From the NCBI RefSeq assembly GCF_007971225.1, contig NZ_CP042435.1, forward strand, positions 4,653,501 to 4,717,500: DNA of 64,000 bases. The letters run 5' to 3'. Under the pieces are notes generated by a model. It did not search any database. It saw nothing but the letters and a program-made list of their open reading frames with translations, and had not been told where the DNA came from. The DNA is from Panacibacter ginsenosidivorans. GTDB taxonomy: Bacteria > Bacteroidota > Bacteroidia > Chitinophagales > Chitinophagaceae. Shown here piece by piece: positions 43,206 through 51,515 of this stretch (its first letter is position 1; each line of letters begins with the position of its first letter). The position numbers were made by a program, and so were the translations under genes.

Positions 43206-44254
43206 GCGGAGAGCAGGTATAAAGCGTGATGCATATTTAGGTAATGATTATAAATTAAAACCCGTTTTACGGGTTTATCGTTTTGCTGTAACAACGATGC
43301 CGGAACTTTTCCTTCTTTTATTATTGCAGAACCCAGCCATAATGCATAAGCCGATGCGGTTGGATATTCTCCGCAAAGATGTTTGAAATTGATCGTTTGT
43401 TTATTGGCAAATAAAGATGTGTTCAACGATTCATAAACAGCATCATTTTCAACATCGCCATTCTTTCCTGTGATGATAAGATCAATCTCTTCTATGTCTA
43501 ATATTTGCCCTGCGAGAAATGCAGCAATCTGTTCTTTTATTTCACTGTCATCTGCAGGTTTGTAAAATGTTGTAACAGCATCCAGTTTTGCAAGATCATT
43601 ACCCGAACTTTCTTTCGATAATGTAAAGAATGTTGCACCCTCACCGGCAATTGTTCCTTTTGTCGCTTTATCGAACAATGTGTTGGTGAACGCTTCTTTT
43701 TTATACAATCCAAACCTTGATAAAATAGCGTGGCTTGTATCTATAATCTCATCTGCAGCACCAACCAACGCATTGTTAATTTCTTTGTCATTCAGCATCA
43801 TCACTGTGTCAAGCAATGCAGATTCAAATGAAAAGCCGCGATGCACATAAGTGTTATTGTAATTATGGCATTGCAGCATCAACGCTATTTGTGCACTAAC
43901 TGTATTATGTGTTGATTGTATAAACGCCGTCGGTGTAAGTAGTTCTTCTTTAAATTCAACAAGCCTGTTTAAAAAAACTTCTGTGTCCTGCAGGCAACCG
44001 TAAGCCGTTCCGGTTACAATCGCATCAGGCATTTGCAGGTCTGCATCTTTTAAACATTGCATGGCCGCAGCAACGCCCATCTTGATAATGCGGCTCATTC
44101 GCCTGATGAGCTTTGCATCTATAAAATCTGCATAGTTTGGTTCCACGCATACAAGCCTGTTACCTGTTTTTGTTGTAATAACAGGCAGCAATGCACCATC
44201 ATCATATAATGGTTGTGGAGAAACGCCATGTGCTGATTTTATATAGATGCTCAT
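43199..44254 (-). CDS. Ketosynthase-like chain length factor (leftward module)
   Basis: The product has 351 residues. Like its rightward paralogue, it lacks the catalytic Cys and has NNTYVHRGFSFESALLDTV at the corresponding place. GTAYGCLQDTEVFLNRLVEF and STHNTVSAQIALML follow the family pattern. It is expected to pair with the ketosynthase encoded at 45032-46228, although here a TPR lipoprotein gene and a repeat arm lie between them. It overlaps the deacetylase gene by 7 bp. Confidence 0.85.
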   Translation of the reverse strand: MSIYIKSAHGVSPQPLYDDGALLPVITTKTGNRLVCVEPNYADFIDAKLIRRMSRIIKMGVAAAMQCLKDADLQMPDAIVTGTAYGCLQDTEVFLNRLVEFKEELLTPTAFIQSTHNTVSAQIALMLQCHNYNNTYVHRGFSFESALLDTVMMLNDKEINNALVGAADEIIDTSHAILSRFGLYKKEAFTNTLFDKATKGTIAGEGATFFTLSKESSGNDLAKLDAVTTFYKPADDSEIKEQIAAFLAGQILDIEEIDLIITGKNGDVENDAVYESLNTSLFANKQTINFKHLCGEYPTASAYALWLGSAIIKEGKVPASLLQQNDKPVKRVLIYNHYLNMHHALYLLSAC

Positions 44255-44343
44255 TTTATTAATTCAAAAGTAAAAATTCAAAAATTATGCTGTGTGTTTT
44301 TACTTTTTTATAAACCTAACTATAGTTTTTTACTCATAGTTCC

Positions 44344-44362
44344 TTGCGTCGCACTCTTGTAC
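44344..44362 (+). repeat. Nested-palindrome repeat, solo arm A
   Basis: TTGCGTCGCACTCTTGTAC lies between the CLF and TPR-protein genes, upstream of the CLF. No right arm follows within the gap. Confidence 0.78.
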
Positions 44363-44381
44363 TGAAGAATATATTTCAATA

Positions 44382-44957
44382 TTATTTACAATAAGTATCA
44401 ATCATTTCATTTGCTTCTTCATCTCCAAGCTCTTTTGCTTTTTGAAAATAATCACAAGCCTTTGATTTGTTTCCTGATTTTATGTATAAAGTACCTTGCC
44501 ATAAAATGCAATTACTTTTCATTACATAATTGTTATCTATTAAAATTTGGAAGTCAGCAAATGAACTTTTAATACTATCCATATAGAATTTTACTTGAGC
44601 TCTTTGATATAAAGCATCAAAATAATCAACCTGAGTTCTATCTTCTTCTCTTGAATATGGAAGCTTATCGTTGTAAGTAATTATAGCATCGCCATGAGTT
44701 TGCAAAGATATTACTCTATTGAAATCTCTCAAGGCCTGCGAATAATTTTTTAAACTAAAATAGCAAAACCCTCTGTTGTAATAAGCAAGTTGGATTTTGT
44801 TATTATCTAAAATTACTTCATTATAAATCTTAATAGCATCATTATATTTTTTCTCCTTACTAAGCTGGTAAGCCTCTTCGAGTAAATCTTCATTCGCTTT
44901 GCATGATGAAAATAACAAAGAAAGGAAGATAAATTTTATGATGAGTTTATTATTCAA
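44382..44957 (-). CDS. TPR-repeat lipoprotein
   Basis: From TTG 44957 (MNNKLIIKFIFLSLLFSSC) the product has about 191 residues, a lipoprotein signal with lipobox FSSC, and two to three TPR-like units (AYQLSKEKKYNDAIKIYNEV, AYYNRGFCYFSLKNYSQALRDF, ACDYFQKAKELGDEEA). The open frame reaches ATG 45062, but that longer version would include residues encoded by an rcB repeat arm and overlap the ketosynthase gene, so it was rejected. Codon use is more AT-rich than the neighbours, which hints at a later arrival. Function is unknown. Confidence 0.7.
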   Translation of the reverse strand: MNNKLIIKFIFLSLLFSSCKANEDLLEEAYQLSKEKKYNDAIKIYNEVILDNNKIQLAYYNRGFCYFSLKNYSQALRDFNRVISLQTHGDAIITYNDKLPYSREEDRTQVDYFDALYQRAQVKFYMDSIKSSFADFQILIDNNYVMKSNCILWQGTLYIKSGNKSKACDYFQKAKELGDEEANEMIDTYCK

Positions 44958-44981
44958 TATTAGGTCATTATATTTCCAAAC

Positions 44982-45001
44982 GTACAAGTGAGTGACACAA
45001 C
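44982..45001 (+). repeat. Nested-palindrome repeat, rcB arm
   Basis: GTACAAGTGAGTGACACAAC followed by GGCGATGCCATG, the standard right flank. Upstream TATTCAATATTAGG resembles the loop. It would encode ACCVTHLYV if the TPR gene started at 45062. Confidence 0.82.
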
Positions 45002-45031
45002 AGGCGATGCCATGAAAAACATTTGTTGATA

Positions 45032-46228
45032 TCACACCCTGGAAAATATTAATGAAGAACAATTACCACCAAACCCAAACGAATTACTCATTACGTTTTG
45101 CACTTGCTGATCTTTCAAAAAAATTGTTTGTGGTGCGAATGGCAGTTCTTTCATCTGCGTATGAAAACGCAAATTCGGGTAGATCAATCCATGCTTTACA
45201 GACAACGCGGAGAATACCGCTTCTACACCACCACTTGCGCCCAAAGTATGACCAGTGAAGGATTTGGTGGAACTCATCTTTGGAAAATGTGGTGTAAACA
45301 AAGTATTGATAGCAGTGCCTTCAGCAATATCGTTGTTCTGTGTACCTGTGCCATGTAGATTAATGTAATCAATATCTCTTGCAGATAAATTTGCTTTTTG
45401 CAATGCACCTTTCATAGCAAGCAAAGAACCTGTACCGGTTGGCGATGACGCCGTTTGATGATACGCATCATTCGCATTGCACCAGCCACTCAACGTGCAA
45501 TATATTTTTGATGATAATTCTTTTGCAACTTTTTCTGAAACCATCACAATGTATCCAGCACCTTCACCAAGATTAAGCCCTTTGCGGTTTTCATCAAATG
45601 GTTTGCAGAATTCATTATCAAGGATCATCAGGCTATTAAAACCGTTCAACGTAAATTTTGTAAGTGCATCCACACCGCCGGCAATTACAATATCCAGCAT
45701 ATTGTTTTTGATCATTCTTGCGCCAAGAAAAATTGCATTGGCAGAAGATGAACATGCAGTGCTGATGGTTGTAACAAAATGTTTAATACCCAATGCATCT
45801 GCAACAATCTCTGTTGGTCTGCCACATTCGTGGTTTACAACATCGTGCAGTTTACCTGCATTTTTGTTTGAACGAAATTCTGTATAAAAATTTTCTGTTT
45901 TATCCATCCCACCAACTGAGTTTGCAGAAATAAAACCAGTGCGTAAACCTTTTGTATTTATTGCCGCATCAATGATTGCTTCTTTTGCGGCAACAAGACT
46001 AAGCAATGCAGTACGCGTAATTTTTGTTGGTAAACCTGTTAGTGATGAAAGTTCTTCGTTGCTAAGTTTTACTTCTGCAACAGGTAGGGTTTCTTTGTGA
46101 ATAGAATCAAGCAAAGTCATTTTGCCCATGCCTGCTGTGCCTGTTTCAAGTGCATGGAGGTTTTCAGCTACATTATTACCAATTGCTGAAATAACACCTG
46201 CACCCACTACATACACAGCATTGCTCAT
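45032..46228 (-). CDS. FabF-like beta-ketoacyl-ACP synthase (leftward module)
   Basis: The product has 398 residues. Cys159 in STACSSSANAIFLG, His in NLHGTGTQNND and His in SFTGHTLGASG form an intact active site; the C-terminus NSFGFGGNCSSLIF is standard. It shares wording with the rightward ketosynthase across much of its length (GVISAIGN, LSLVAAKEAI, GLNLGEGAGYIV), so the two are paralogues from duplication. It directly follows an ACP gene with a 1-bp overlap. Confidence 0.93.
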   Translation of the reverse strand: MSNAVYVVGAGVISAIGNNVAENLHALETGTAGMGKMTLLDSIHKETLPVAEVKLSNEELSSLTGLPTKITRTALLSLVAAKEAIIDAAINTKGLRTGFISANSVGGMDKTENFYTEFRSNKNAGKLHDVVNHECGRPTEIVADALGIKHFVTTISTACSSSANAIFLGARMIKNNMLDIVIAGGVDALTKFTLNGFNSLMILDNEFCKPFDENRKGLNLGEGAGYIVMVSEKVAKELSSKIYCTLSGWCNANDAYHQTASSPTGTGSLLAMKGALQKANLSARDIDYINLHGTGTQNNDIAEGTAINTLFTPHFPKMSSTKSFTGHTLGASGGVEAVFSALSVKHGLIYPNLRFHTQMKELPFAPQTIFLKDQQVQNVMSNSFGFGGNCSSLIFSRV

Positions 46229-46497
46229 TATGCTTTCTCCGCTTGATGTTCGATAATATAATCAGCCATGGTGCTTACAGATTTAAACACTTTTGGGCCG
46301 TCTTCTGCATTGGATAATTTTATCTTGTATTCCTGCTGCAGCAAAACGATGAGCTCAAGCGCATCAATGGAATCAAGACCAAGACCTTCTACGAAAAGCG
46401 GCTGCTCGTCCTCAATATTCTCTGGTTTCAGGTCCTTCAAATTCAACTGCGCAATGATCTGTTTTTTCAGATCTTCCATTAGTTTAGCTTTTTCCAT
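46228..46497 (-). CDS. Acyl carrier protein (leftward module)
   Basis: The product has 89 residues. VEGLGLDSIDALELIVLLQQEY holds the phosphopantetheine Ser. It is similar to the rightward ACP (EGLGLDSIDSIELIVLL) and is likewise followed by ketosynthase and CLF genes. It overlaps the next upstream gene (46484) by 14 bp. It carries aryl polyene intermediates. Confidence 0.92.
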   Translation of the reverse strand: MEKAKLMEDLKKQIIAQLNLKDLKPENIEDEQPLFVEGLGLDSIDALELIVLLQQEYKIKLSNAEDGPKVFKSVSTMADYIIEHQAEKA

Positions 46498-47116
46498 TAC
46501 TCGTATGATATATGTTATTAAGATTTTCTTTTGTAAATACTTCTGATTCTTTTATTGCTGCTGTTTTTTCTACCAGAAATAAAACAGCTTCGTAATCATT
46601 CTTCAGGAGATCTACCCACCCGCAAATGCATGTTTGTAGTACTGTTGTTTCGAAAAGATTGTTTACATACTGTGTTATAAAACCGGCATCAAAACTGTCA
46701 AAGATAAAAAAAGCATTCTCGCCCTTGGATGAATATTTAATACTGATCTCACCAATTACAATATTCGGCAAAGTATATACAAATAATGCCGGACTTGGAA
46801 TGTTTGCGACAGAATCGTAATATTTAATATCTGCATCAAGACTTGCATTCGAATTTGAAAGAACAATTCCTGTGGCGTAAGGATCAGCATTAACTACTTC
46901 ATCTTTCAGCAAGACTTCCGTCGCTATAATACCCAGCTTGCATAAATTATCCATCTTATAAAACTTTGGATAATTGATTGTAAAATGCTGGTACGCTGCT
47001 AACAGAAAAGCATCTGCATTTTTTTCTTTCTCAAACTCAAATAGCACTCGGCCGTTCTTTGAAACGGTATTATTCTTTACAACACACCAGGCAGCTATTT
47101 TTTTATTATCAGTCAA
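46484..47116 (-). CDS. Truncated ketosynthase-like protein without active site
   Basis: The product has 210 residues. TGIVLSNSNASLDADIKYYD and SPALFVYTLPNIVIGEISIKY look like the middle of a thiolase-fold N-terminal half (compare the ketosynthase segment that leads to the active Cys), but there is no Cys-His-His set and the C-terminal half is absent. It may be a structural or regulatory partner of the ketosynthases. The frame is intact, so it is not an obvious pseudogene. It overlaps the ACP gene by 14 bp, and the halogenase-like gene lies 10 bp upstream. Confidence 0.65.
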   Translation of the reverse strand: MTDNKKIAAWCVVKNNTVSKNGRVLFEFEKEKNADAFLLAAYQHFTINYPKFYKMDNLCKLGIIATEVLLKDEVVNADPYATGIVLSNSNASLDADIKYYDSVANIPSPALFVYTLPNIVIGEISIKYSSKGENAFFIFDSFDAGFITQYVNNLFETTVLQTCICGWVDLLKNDYEAVLFLVEKTAAIKESEVFTKENLNNIYHTSNGKS

Positions 47117-47126
47117 TTATAATCTT

Positions 47127-48383
47127 TTATGGCTGTTTATTCAATGCCCTGAACTTATCTCTTGTCTGAATAGTAGAAGCCAGTTTTGTCAGCGCTGTAT
47201 CATGATTCTTTACATACACATTTTCTAAATCCCAAACATAGCCTGCCAATACAGAACAGATACGCCTTTTTATTTCAGGATCCTGGTCGTCTGCAAAGAA
47301 GATTGTGTCTAATGTTCCATCATACCAGTGCATAACATACGAGCGGAAAGTGTTTACGCCCTGCATCATCACTTTAGTATATTCTTCATCCCAGTTAACT
47401 TCTTCGCCGTTTAGTTTTTTTAATACAAGTTTTGCGGCTATCTGGCTGCTAACTGTAGCAAGCGTTACGCCGGATGAAAATACCGGATCAAGAAACTCTG
47501 TTACATTACCTGTTAATACAAAACCATCGCCGTAAAATTTATCTGTTGTCTTGCTCCATGATTGCAATGCTCTTGGTTCAAACACAAGCTCTGTGTCTTT
47601 AAATCTTTCTGCTAAATATGGTTGGGATGCGATCAAACTTCTGAACTGCTCTTCAGGTGTACCCGGAAATTTTTCGAAGAACTCAGGATCACCAACATAA
47701 CCAACAGATGTAATACCATTTGAAAAAGGAATCACCCATATCCATACACCATATTCATGCACAATGATCGTGATGCGATTTGGCTCATCAGACATAGACC
47801 TGTTTACGTCTTTTGTATGCGCAAGGACCGCTTTACGTGGAGGAAGATTCGACGGTTTGTCCATATTGAACAAGCTTGGGATTACTCTGCCATAGCCACT
47901 GCCATCTATAATAAATCTTGCTTCTATTTCTTCTTTCTCTCCGTTCTTATCCTCAACGGTTGTTACAGAATCTGAACCATTAAAAACAATTCCCGTAACT
48001 GCTGTTTCGTAAGATATAGGAACACCCATTGTTTCAACTGTATCGGCTAAAATTTTATCAAACTGAGCACGTTGTACCTGCCATGTCCATGTCCATCCTT
48101 CTGTAAAACGTTCTGCAAACATGTAGTCGCAAATAACACCATCCTTCACGAATTTGGCGCCAAATTTTTCCTGGAAATTGGCTGCTTTTACTGCATCTAA
48201 AAATCCTGCTTCTTCCAATGCTTCCATGCAGCGCGGTAATAAACTTTCTCCAATTACAAAGCGTGGAAATTTTAATTTCTCTACTATGCGTACTTTATAT
48301 CCTGCTTTGTTTACAATAGATGCAGCAACGGTTCCCGCAGGTCCTGCGCCAATTACTAATACATCAACTTTACTTCTTTTCAT
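47127..48383 (-). CDS. Flavin-dependent halogenase-like oxidoreductase
   Basis: The product has 418 residues. GAGPAG at residues 12-17 binds FAD, and WIWVIP at 214-219 is the WxWxIP motif that marks flavin-dependent halogenases. A Lys in FQEKFGAKFV near residues 73-77 corresponds to the KxGA segment of non-tryptophan halogenases such as PltA/CndH; whether it is the catalytic Lys needs alignment. Some flexirubins are ring-chlorinated, so chlorination of the aryl head while ACP-bound is a reasonable role; this is inference. It could also be a geranylgeranyl-reductase-type monooxygenase. Confidence 0.8.
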   Translation of the reverse strand: MKRSKVDVLVIGAGPAGTVAASIVNKAGYKVRIVEKLKFPRFVIGESLLPRCMEALEEAGFLDAVKAANFQEKFGAKFVKDGVICDYMFAERFTEGWTWTWQVQRAQFDKILADTVETMGVPISYETAVTGIVFNGSDSVTTVEDKNGEKEEIEARFIIDGSGYGRVIPSLFNMDKPSNLPPRKAVLAHTKDVNRSMSDEPNRITIIVHEYGVWIWVIPFSNGITSVGYVGDPEFFEKFPGTPEEQFRSLIASQPYLAERFKDTELVFEPRALQSWSKTTDKFYGDGFVLTGNVTEFLDPVFSSGVTLATVSSQIAAKLVLKKLNGEEVNWDEEYTKVMMQGVNTFRSYVMHWYDGTLDTIFFADDQDPEIKRRICSVLAGYVWDLENVYVKNHDTALTKLASTIQTRDKFRALNKQP

Positions 48384-48449
48384 TTATGGACTTTATTAGG
48401 GTGTTATTATTTTTTATGTAACAAACTTTTGAATTACTATGATGCTTCT

Positions 48450-48574
48450 GTTGTGTCACTCACTTGTACGTTTTGTTCAATACCCGGCAAGTAAAAAGTC
48501 AAAATTAAAAAGTAAAAAATGTTTTGCCTTTTTGCTTTTGAATTATATTCATTCGTGCAAGTGTGCGACGCAAC
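48450..48574 (-). repeat. Nested-palindrome repeat, inverted B...rcA copy with A-rich loop
   Basis: Arm B exact (48450-48469), rcA variant GTGCAAGTGTGCGACGCAAC (48555-48574), and an 85-bp loop with an A/T-rich hairpin (AGTAAAAAGTCAAAATTAAA ... CCTTTTTGCTTTTGAATT). The right flank is GGCGATGCCACATG then GCCTGGCTTATAA. It separates the halogenase and methyltransferase genes. Confidence 0.87.
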
Positions 48575-48617
48575 AGGCGATGCCACATGTACAAATGCCT
48601 GGCTTATAAAAGAACTA

Positions 48618-49697
48618 TTACTTATTTACTTTCTTCAATTTCCAAAGTGTATGGCTCAAACCAATATTATTCGTTTCCTCAACGATCTCAAAACCTGCTC
48701 TCAACACAGCCGCTTTAAAAATTTCTGAATGATACATTTGACTGTTGCCATTTGCAAGCGCGGTGAAATAAACAGAAGTTTGCTGCAAACAAAACGCTGC
48801 AGCTTCAAAACGCTGTTTATCCCAATACGCTTCAAGAATATAAACGAAGCCATCATCGTCAATTGCATCGTAACAACGCTGCATGATAGATGTTATCTCA
48901 TCTTCAGAAAAGCAATCGAGAAACTGGCTCATCCAAATTGCATCAAAACCTTTTGGAAAAGGTTGCGACGCATCAAGAATATTTGTTGGATGAAACGAAA
49001 CCCGATCATTTAAACCAAGTTCCTCAATCCTGTTTTTTGCAATATTCAACTGACCAGGCAGATCCATGATAGTGATGGAAATACCGGGATTGTATTTTGT
49101 GCTGGCAATTGCCCACTTGCCTGTATTACCGCCAATGTCAAGCAATTTTTTAATGTTATTCTTTTTATTATAAATGTGTGGCAGCACCGCAGGAAAAGCA
49201 GTGTCAGAAAAAAAGTGATCGAATGCAAACCAACTTTTTTGCACATGCTTTGGTAACTGCGAAAGACCTTCATAAATAGTTTGCCAGTTGCCAAAAACTT
49301 TCAATCCTTCAGGTTTGCCATTTTTAATGCTTTCATCGAGATAAAACAAACCATTGTAGTTAACATCATGAATAAAATCCATGTTTACATTGGTAAGTGC
49401 ATCATGCAAAATGAAGTGCCCTGTTTTGGTGATGCGATATTTATTATCGTTGATAACAATTAAACCGATGCCAAGACTTGATTCCAATAAAATACGTACA
49501 CCATAATGTGGCAGTTGCACTTTTTCCACGATATCTTCAATGGTTAAACCCTCTTTTCCACTTGCTTCAATTTCATGAAGAATACCCGAATTGCGCATAA
49601 TTCTTGCCACCTGAAAAATTACAGGTCCAAATGCAATGAACTGCGCCATGTTCTTTGCTTCTAAAGCCGATTTTTTATCTGTAGAGAAGAATTGCAT
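48618..49697 (-). CDS. SAM-dependent O-methyltransferase
   Basis: The product has 359 residues. An N-terminal winged-helix dimerisation domain (GLTIEDIVEKVQLPHYGVRILLESSLGIGLI) precedes a Rossmann domain with KLLDIGGNTGKWAIAS (SAM motif I) and TIMDLPGQLNIAKN (motif II), as in acetylserotonin/plant-type O-methyltransferases. In the pigment cluster it is a candidate for methylating the aryl ring or its hydroxyl. It lies 30 bp from the downstream end of a ketosynthase gene. Confidence 0.88.
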   Translation of the reverse strand: MQFFSTDKKSALEAKNMAQFIAFGPVIFQVARIMRNSGILHEIEASGKEGLTIEDIVEKVQLPHYGVRILLESSLGIGLIVINDNKYRITKTGHFILHDALTNVNMDFIHDVNYNGLFYLDESIKNGKPEGLKVFGNWQTIYEGLSQLPKHVQKSWFAFDHFFSDTAFPAVLPHIYNKKNNIKKLLDIGGNTGKWAIASTKYNPGISITIMDLPGQLNIAKNRIEELGLNDRVSFHPTNILDASQPFPKGFDAIWMSQFLDCFSEDEITSIMQRCYDAIDDDGFVYILEAYWDKQRFEAAAFCLQQTSVYFTALANGNSQMYHSEIFKAAVLRAGFEIVEETNNIGLSHTLWKLKKVNK

Positions 49698-49727
49698 TAA
49701 TAAGTTTATGAGGTTTATAGTTTATGC

Positions 49728-50861
49728 TTACGATTTTCTAAAAACAACTGCTGCATTGCAACCACCAAAACCAGATGCAGTCTTTAAAAAACTACTGTAA
49801 TTACCTTTTTCCAAAGTGCTGCAAATATGCAGGTTTTTTGAAACACCTAAGTTTAAAAAACCTTTAGTTGGTAAGATAATATTTTCGTTTAGTGAGTGCA
49901 GCGACATAACAGATTCTATTATGCCTGCGGCACCTAACGTATGGCCGTAATAACCCTTCAAACTATTGGTAGGAATTTCATTCATTCCGGCGAGATCAAA
50001 TGCTTTTGCTTCCATCTCATCATTGTAAACAGTAGCAGTCCCATGCGCAGAAATAAAACCTATTTCCTCTGCTTTCATGTTTGCTTCGGCTAATGAGTGT
50101 GTAATTGCACTGTATAATTCTTCACCTGTTCTTGATGGACCCGAAATATGATTGGCATCATTACTTACAGATCCGCCACATAGTTGAATGCCTGTTTTTG
50201 AATATGCTTTATTTGTTGAGAGAATAATTGTTCCTGCAGCTTCACCTAATGTTACACCTTTTCTTTCTGCATCAAATGGTCTGCAGGGTTCATTGCTGAT
50301 TGCCTGAAAAGATGCAAAACCTGAGAAGATAAATTTTGTAATAATATCAGCTCCTGTAACAATTGCGTTTTCATATAAACCTGCATTTAGCAAACGCATT
50401 GCTGTTGTTAATGCAAGAACGCCGGAAATACATGCATGTGAAACAATAAGGGGCTTATTGGCTAATTTAAAATGATCTGCTACAATTTTTGCCGAATGAG
50501 GTAAGGAAATTTTTTCTTTCAAAGCTTCGTCAAAAGTCTCCGTTTCCAGTAAACTGATATTTCCTTTGGTAGAAGAAAGAATGAAGATGGTTTTGTTATT
50601 ATTAATAACGTCAAGATCTGTTTGAGACAGCGCATCTTCAACGGATGCAATTACCAATTGCTCAAACCTGGTGTATTTATTTTCTTTTACAAAAACATTC
50701 TCTTTAAACAATGATACGTAAACCGGCTGTTCAGAAAAATTATTGTTATGTTGTTCAATGCCTGATACACCTTTTTTCAACTGCTCAAAATTCTCCGTAG
50801 CAGTTTTTCCAATTGGCGAAACAACATTATCAGCAACAACAAAAACTTCTTTCATGCTCAT
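49728..50861 (-). CDS. FabF-like beta-ketoacyl synthase, divergent
   Basis: From ATG 50861 (MSMKEVFVVADNVVSPIG) the product has 377 residues. The nucleophile is Cys in SHACISGVLAL, with His in SAHGTATVYND and YYGHTLGAAG. Several loops are shorter than in FabF, and GCNAAVVFRKS ends the protein. Longer starts (50873, 50894) would overlap the thioesterase gene more. It may catalyse a specific elongation or initiation step. Confidence 0.88.
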   Translation of the reverse strand: MSMKEVFVVADNVVSPIGKTATENFEQLKKGVSGIEQHNNNFSEQPVYVSLFKENVFVKENKYTRFEQLVIASVEDALSQTDLDVINNNKTIFILSSTKGNISLLETETFDEALKEKISLPHSAKIVADHFKLANKPLIVSHACISGVLALTTAMRLLNAGLYENAIVTGADIITKFIFSGFASFQAISNEPCRPFDAERKGVTLGEAAGTIILSTNKAYSKTGIQLCGGSVSNDANHISGPSRTGEELYSAITHSLAEANMKAEEIGFISAHGTATVYNDEMEAKAFDLAGMNEIPTNSLKGYYGHTLGAAGIIESVMSLHSLNENIILPTKGFLNLGVSKNLHICSTLEKGNYSSFLKTASGFGGCNAAVVFRKS

Positions 50862-50862
50862 G

Positions 50863-51285
50863 TTAAAATCCATGTGTATTCTTCCACTCCTCAAAAAAAG
50901 GTGGATTGGTTAATTGAAGTAATGAATGCTCTTTATCTAAAAAAACCTGAACAGAAAAACCTGTGGCTACAATTTGACCGTTAGCAGCATTATATAATTT
51001 ATACTCAAATCTCAGTTTGGCAGCTTCGCACGGAATGTAGGTTGTTTCCACTATCACACTTTCACCATAGCGCAATGAACGTTTATAATCACATTCAATC
51101 TTAACAACAGGAACTATATAACCGTTATTATAAAAATCAAGATAACCTATGTTGTATTTATTGCCAAAAGCTTCGCGTCCATCTTCAAAATACCTGATGT
51201 AATGCCCGTGCCACACAATACCCAGCGGGTCAGCTTCATTAAAACGAACTTTTATTTCAATTCTTTCAGTTAAAGATTTATTCAT
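50863..51285 (-). CDS. Hotdog acyl thioesterase (YbgC/4HBT type)
   Basis: The product has 140 residues. FNEADPLGIVWHGHYIRYFEDGREAF contains the catalytic Asp and the WHGHY motif of the 4-hydroxybenzoyl-CoA thioesterase group. It could release a polyene acid or edit stalled ACPs. The start is ATG with a weak leader. The ketosynthase gene overlaps or abuts its stop. Confidence 0.88.
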   Translation of the reverse strand: MNKSLTERIEIKVRFNEADPLGIVWHGHYIRYFEDGREAFGNKYNIGYLDFYNNGYIVPVVKIECDYKRSLRYGESVIVETTYIPCEAAKLRFEYKLYNAANGQIVATGFSVQVFLDKEHSLLQLTNPPFFEEWKNTHGF

Positions 51286-51380
51286 TGTTTATTCATCCGC
51301 CTTTTATGCAGACGTATTAAAACATCAAAAAAGCGGTTATTGTTTTATGGGCCAATCGTCAGTATTACTATTAAGCATAC

Positions 51381-51400
51381 GTTGCGTCGCACTCTTGTAC
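51381..51400 (+). repeat. Nested-palindrome repeat, solo arm A
   Basis: Exact arm A in a 230-bp gap upstream of the thioesterase gene. The same gap holds CGCAAAGG-type words (51430-51500), like the terminator at 768-800. Confidence 0.8.
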
Positions 51401-51515
51401 TATAAATCTTTTTTCAAAAAAACAAAACCGCAAAGGCCAAGGCTGCTAAGATAAGTTTTATAATACTTCTTTGCGTGCCAAATCTCTGCGGATTCAATAG
51501 TTTTGAAACTACATA

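Noticed and set aside
43259-43277. AAACCCG-TTTTA-CGGGTTT hairpin
   Set aside because: It lies inside the 3' coding part of a CLF gene, without a clear regulatory placement.
46484-47116. Ketosynthase pseudogene
   Set aside because: The frame is intact, overlaps the ACP gene in an operon-like manner and keeps folded-domain composition, so it is listed as a gene.
48519-48728. Small ORFs running through repeat arms (for example those encoding VCDATGDAT-type residues)
   Set aside because: They are translations of the repeat in one frame, with no leader and no conserved domain.
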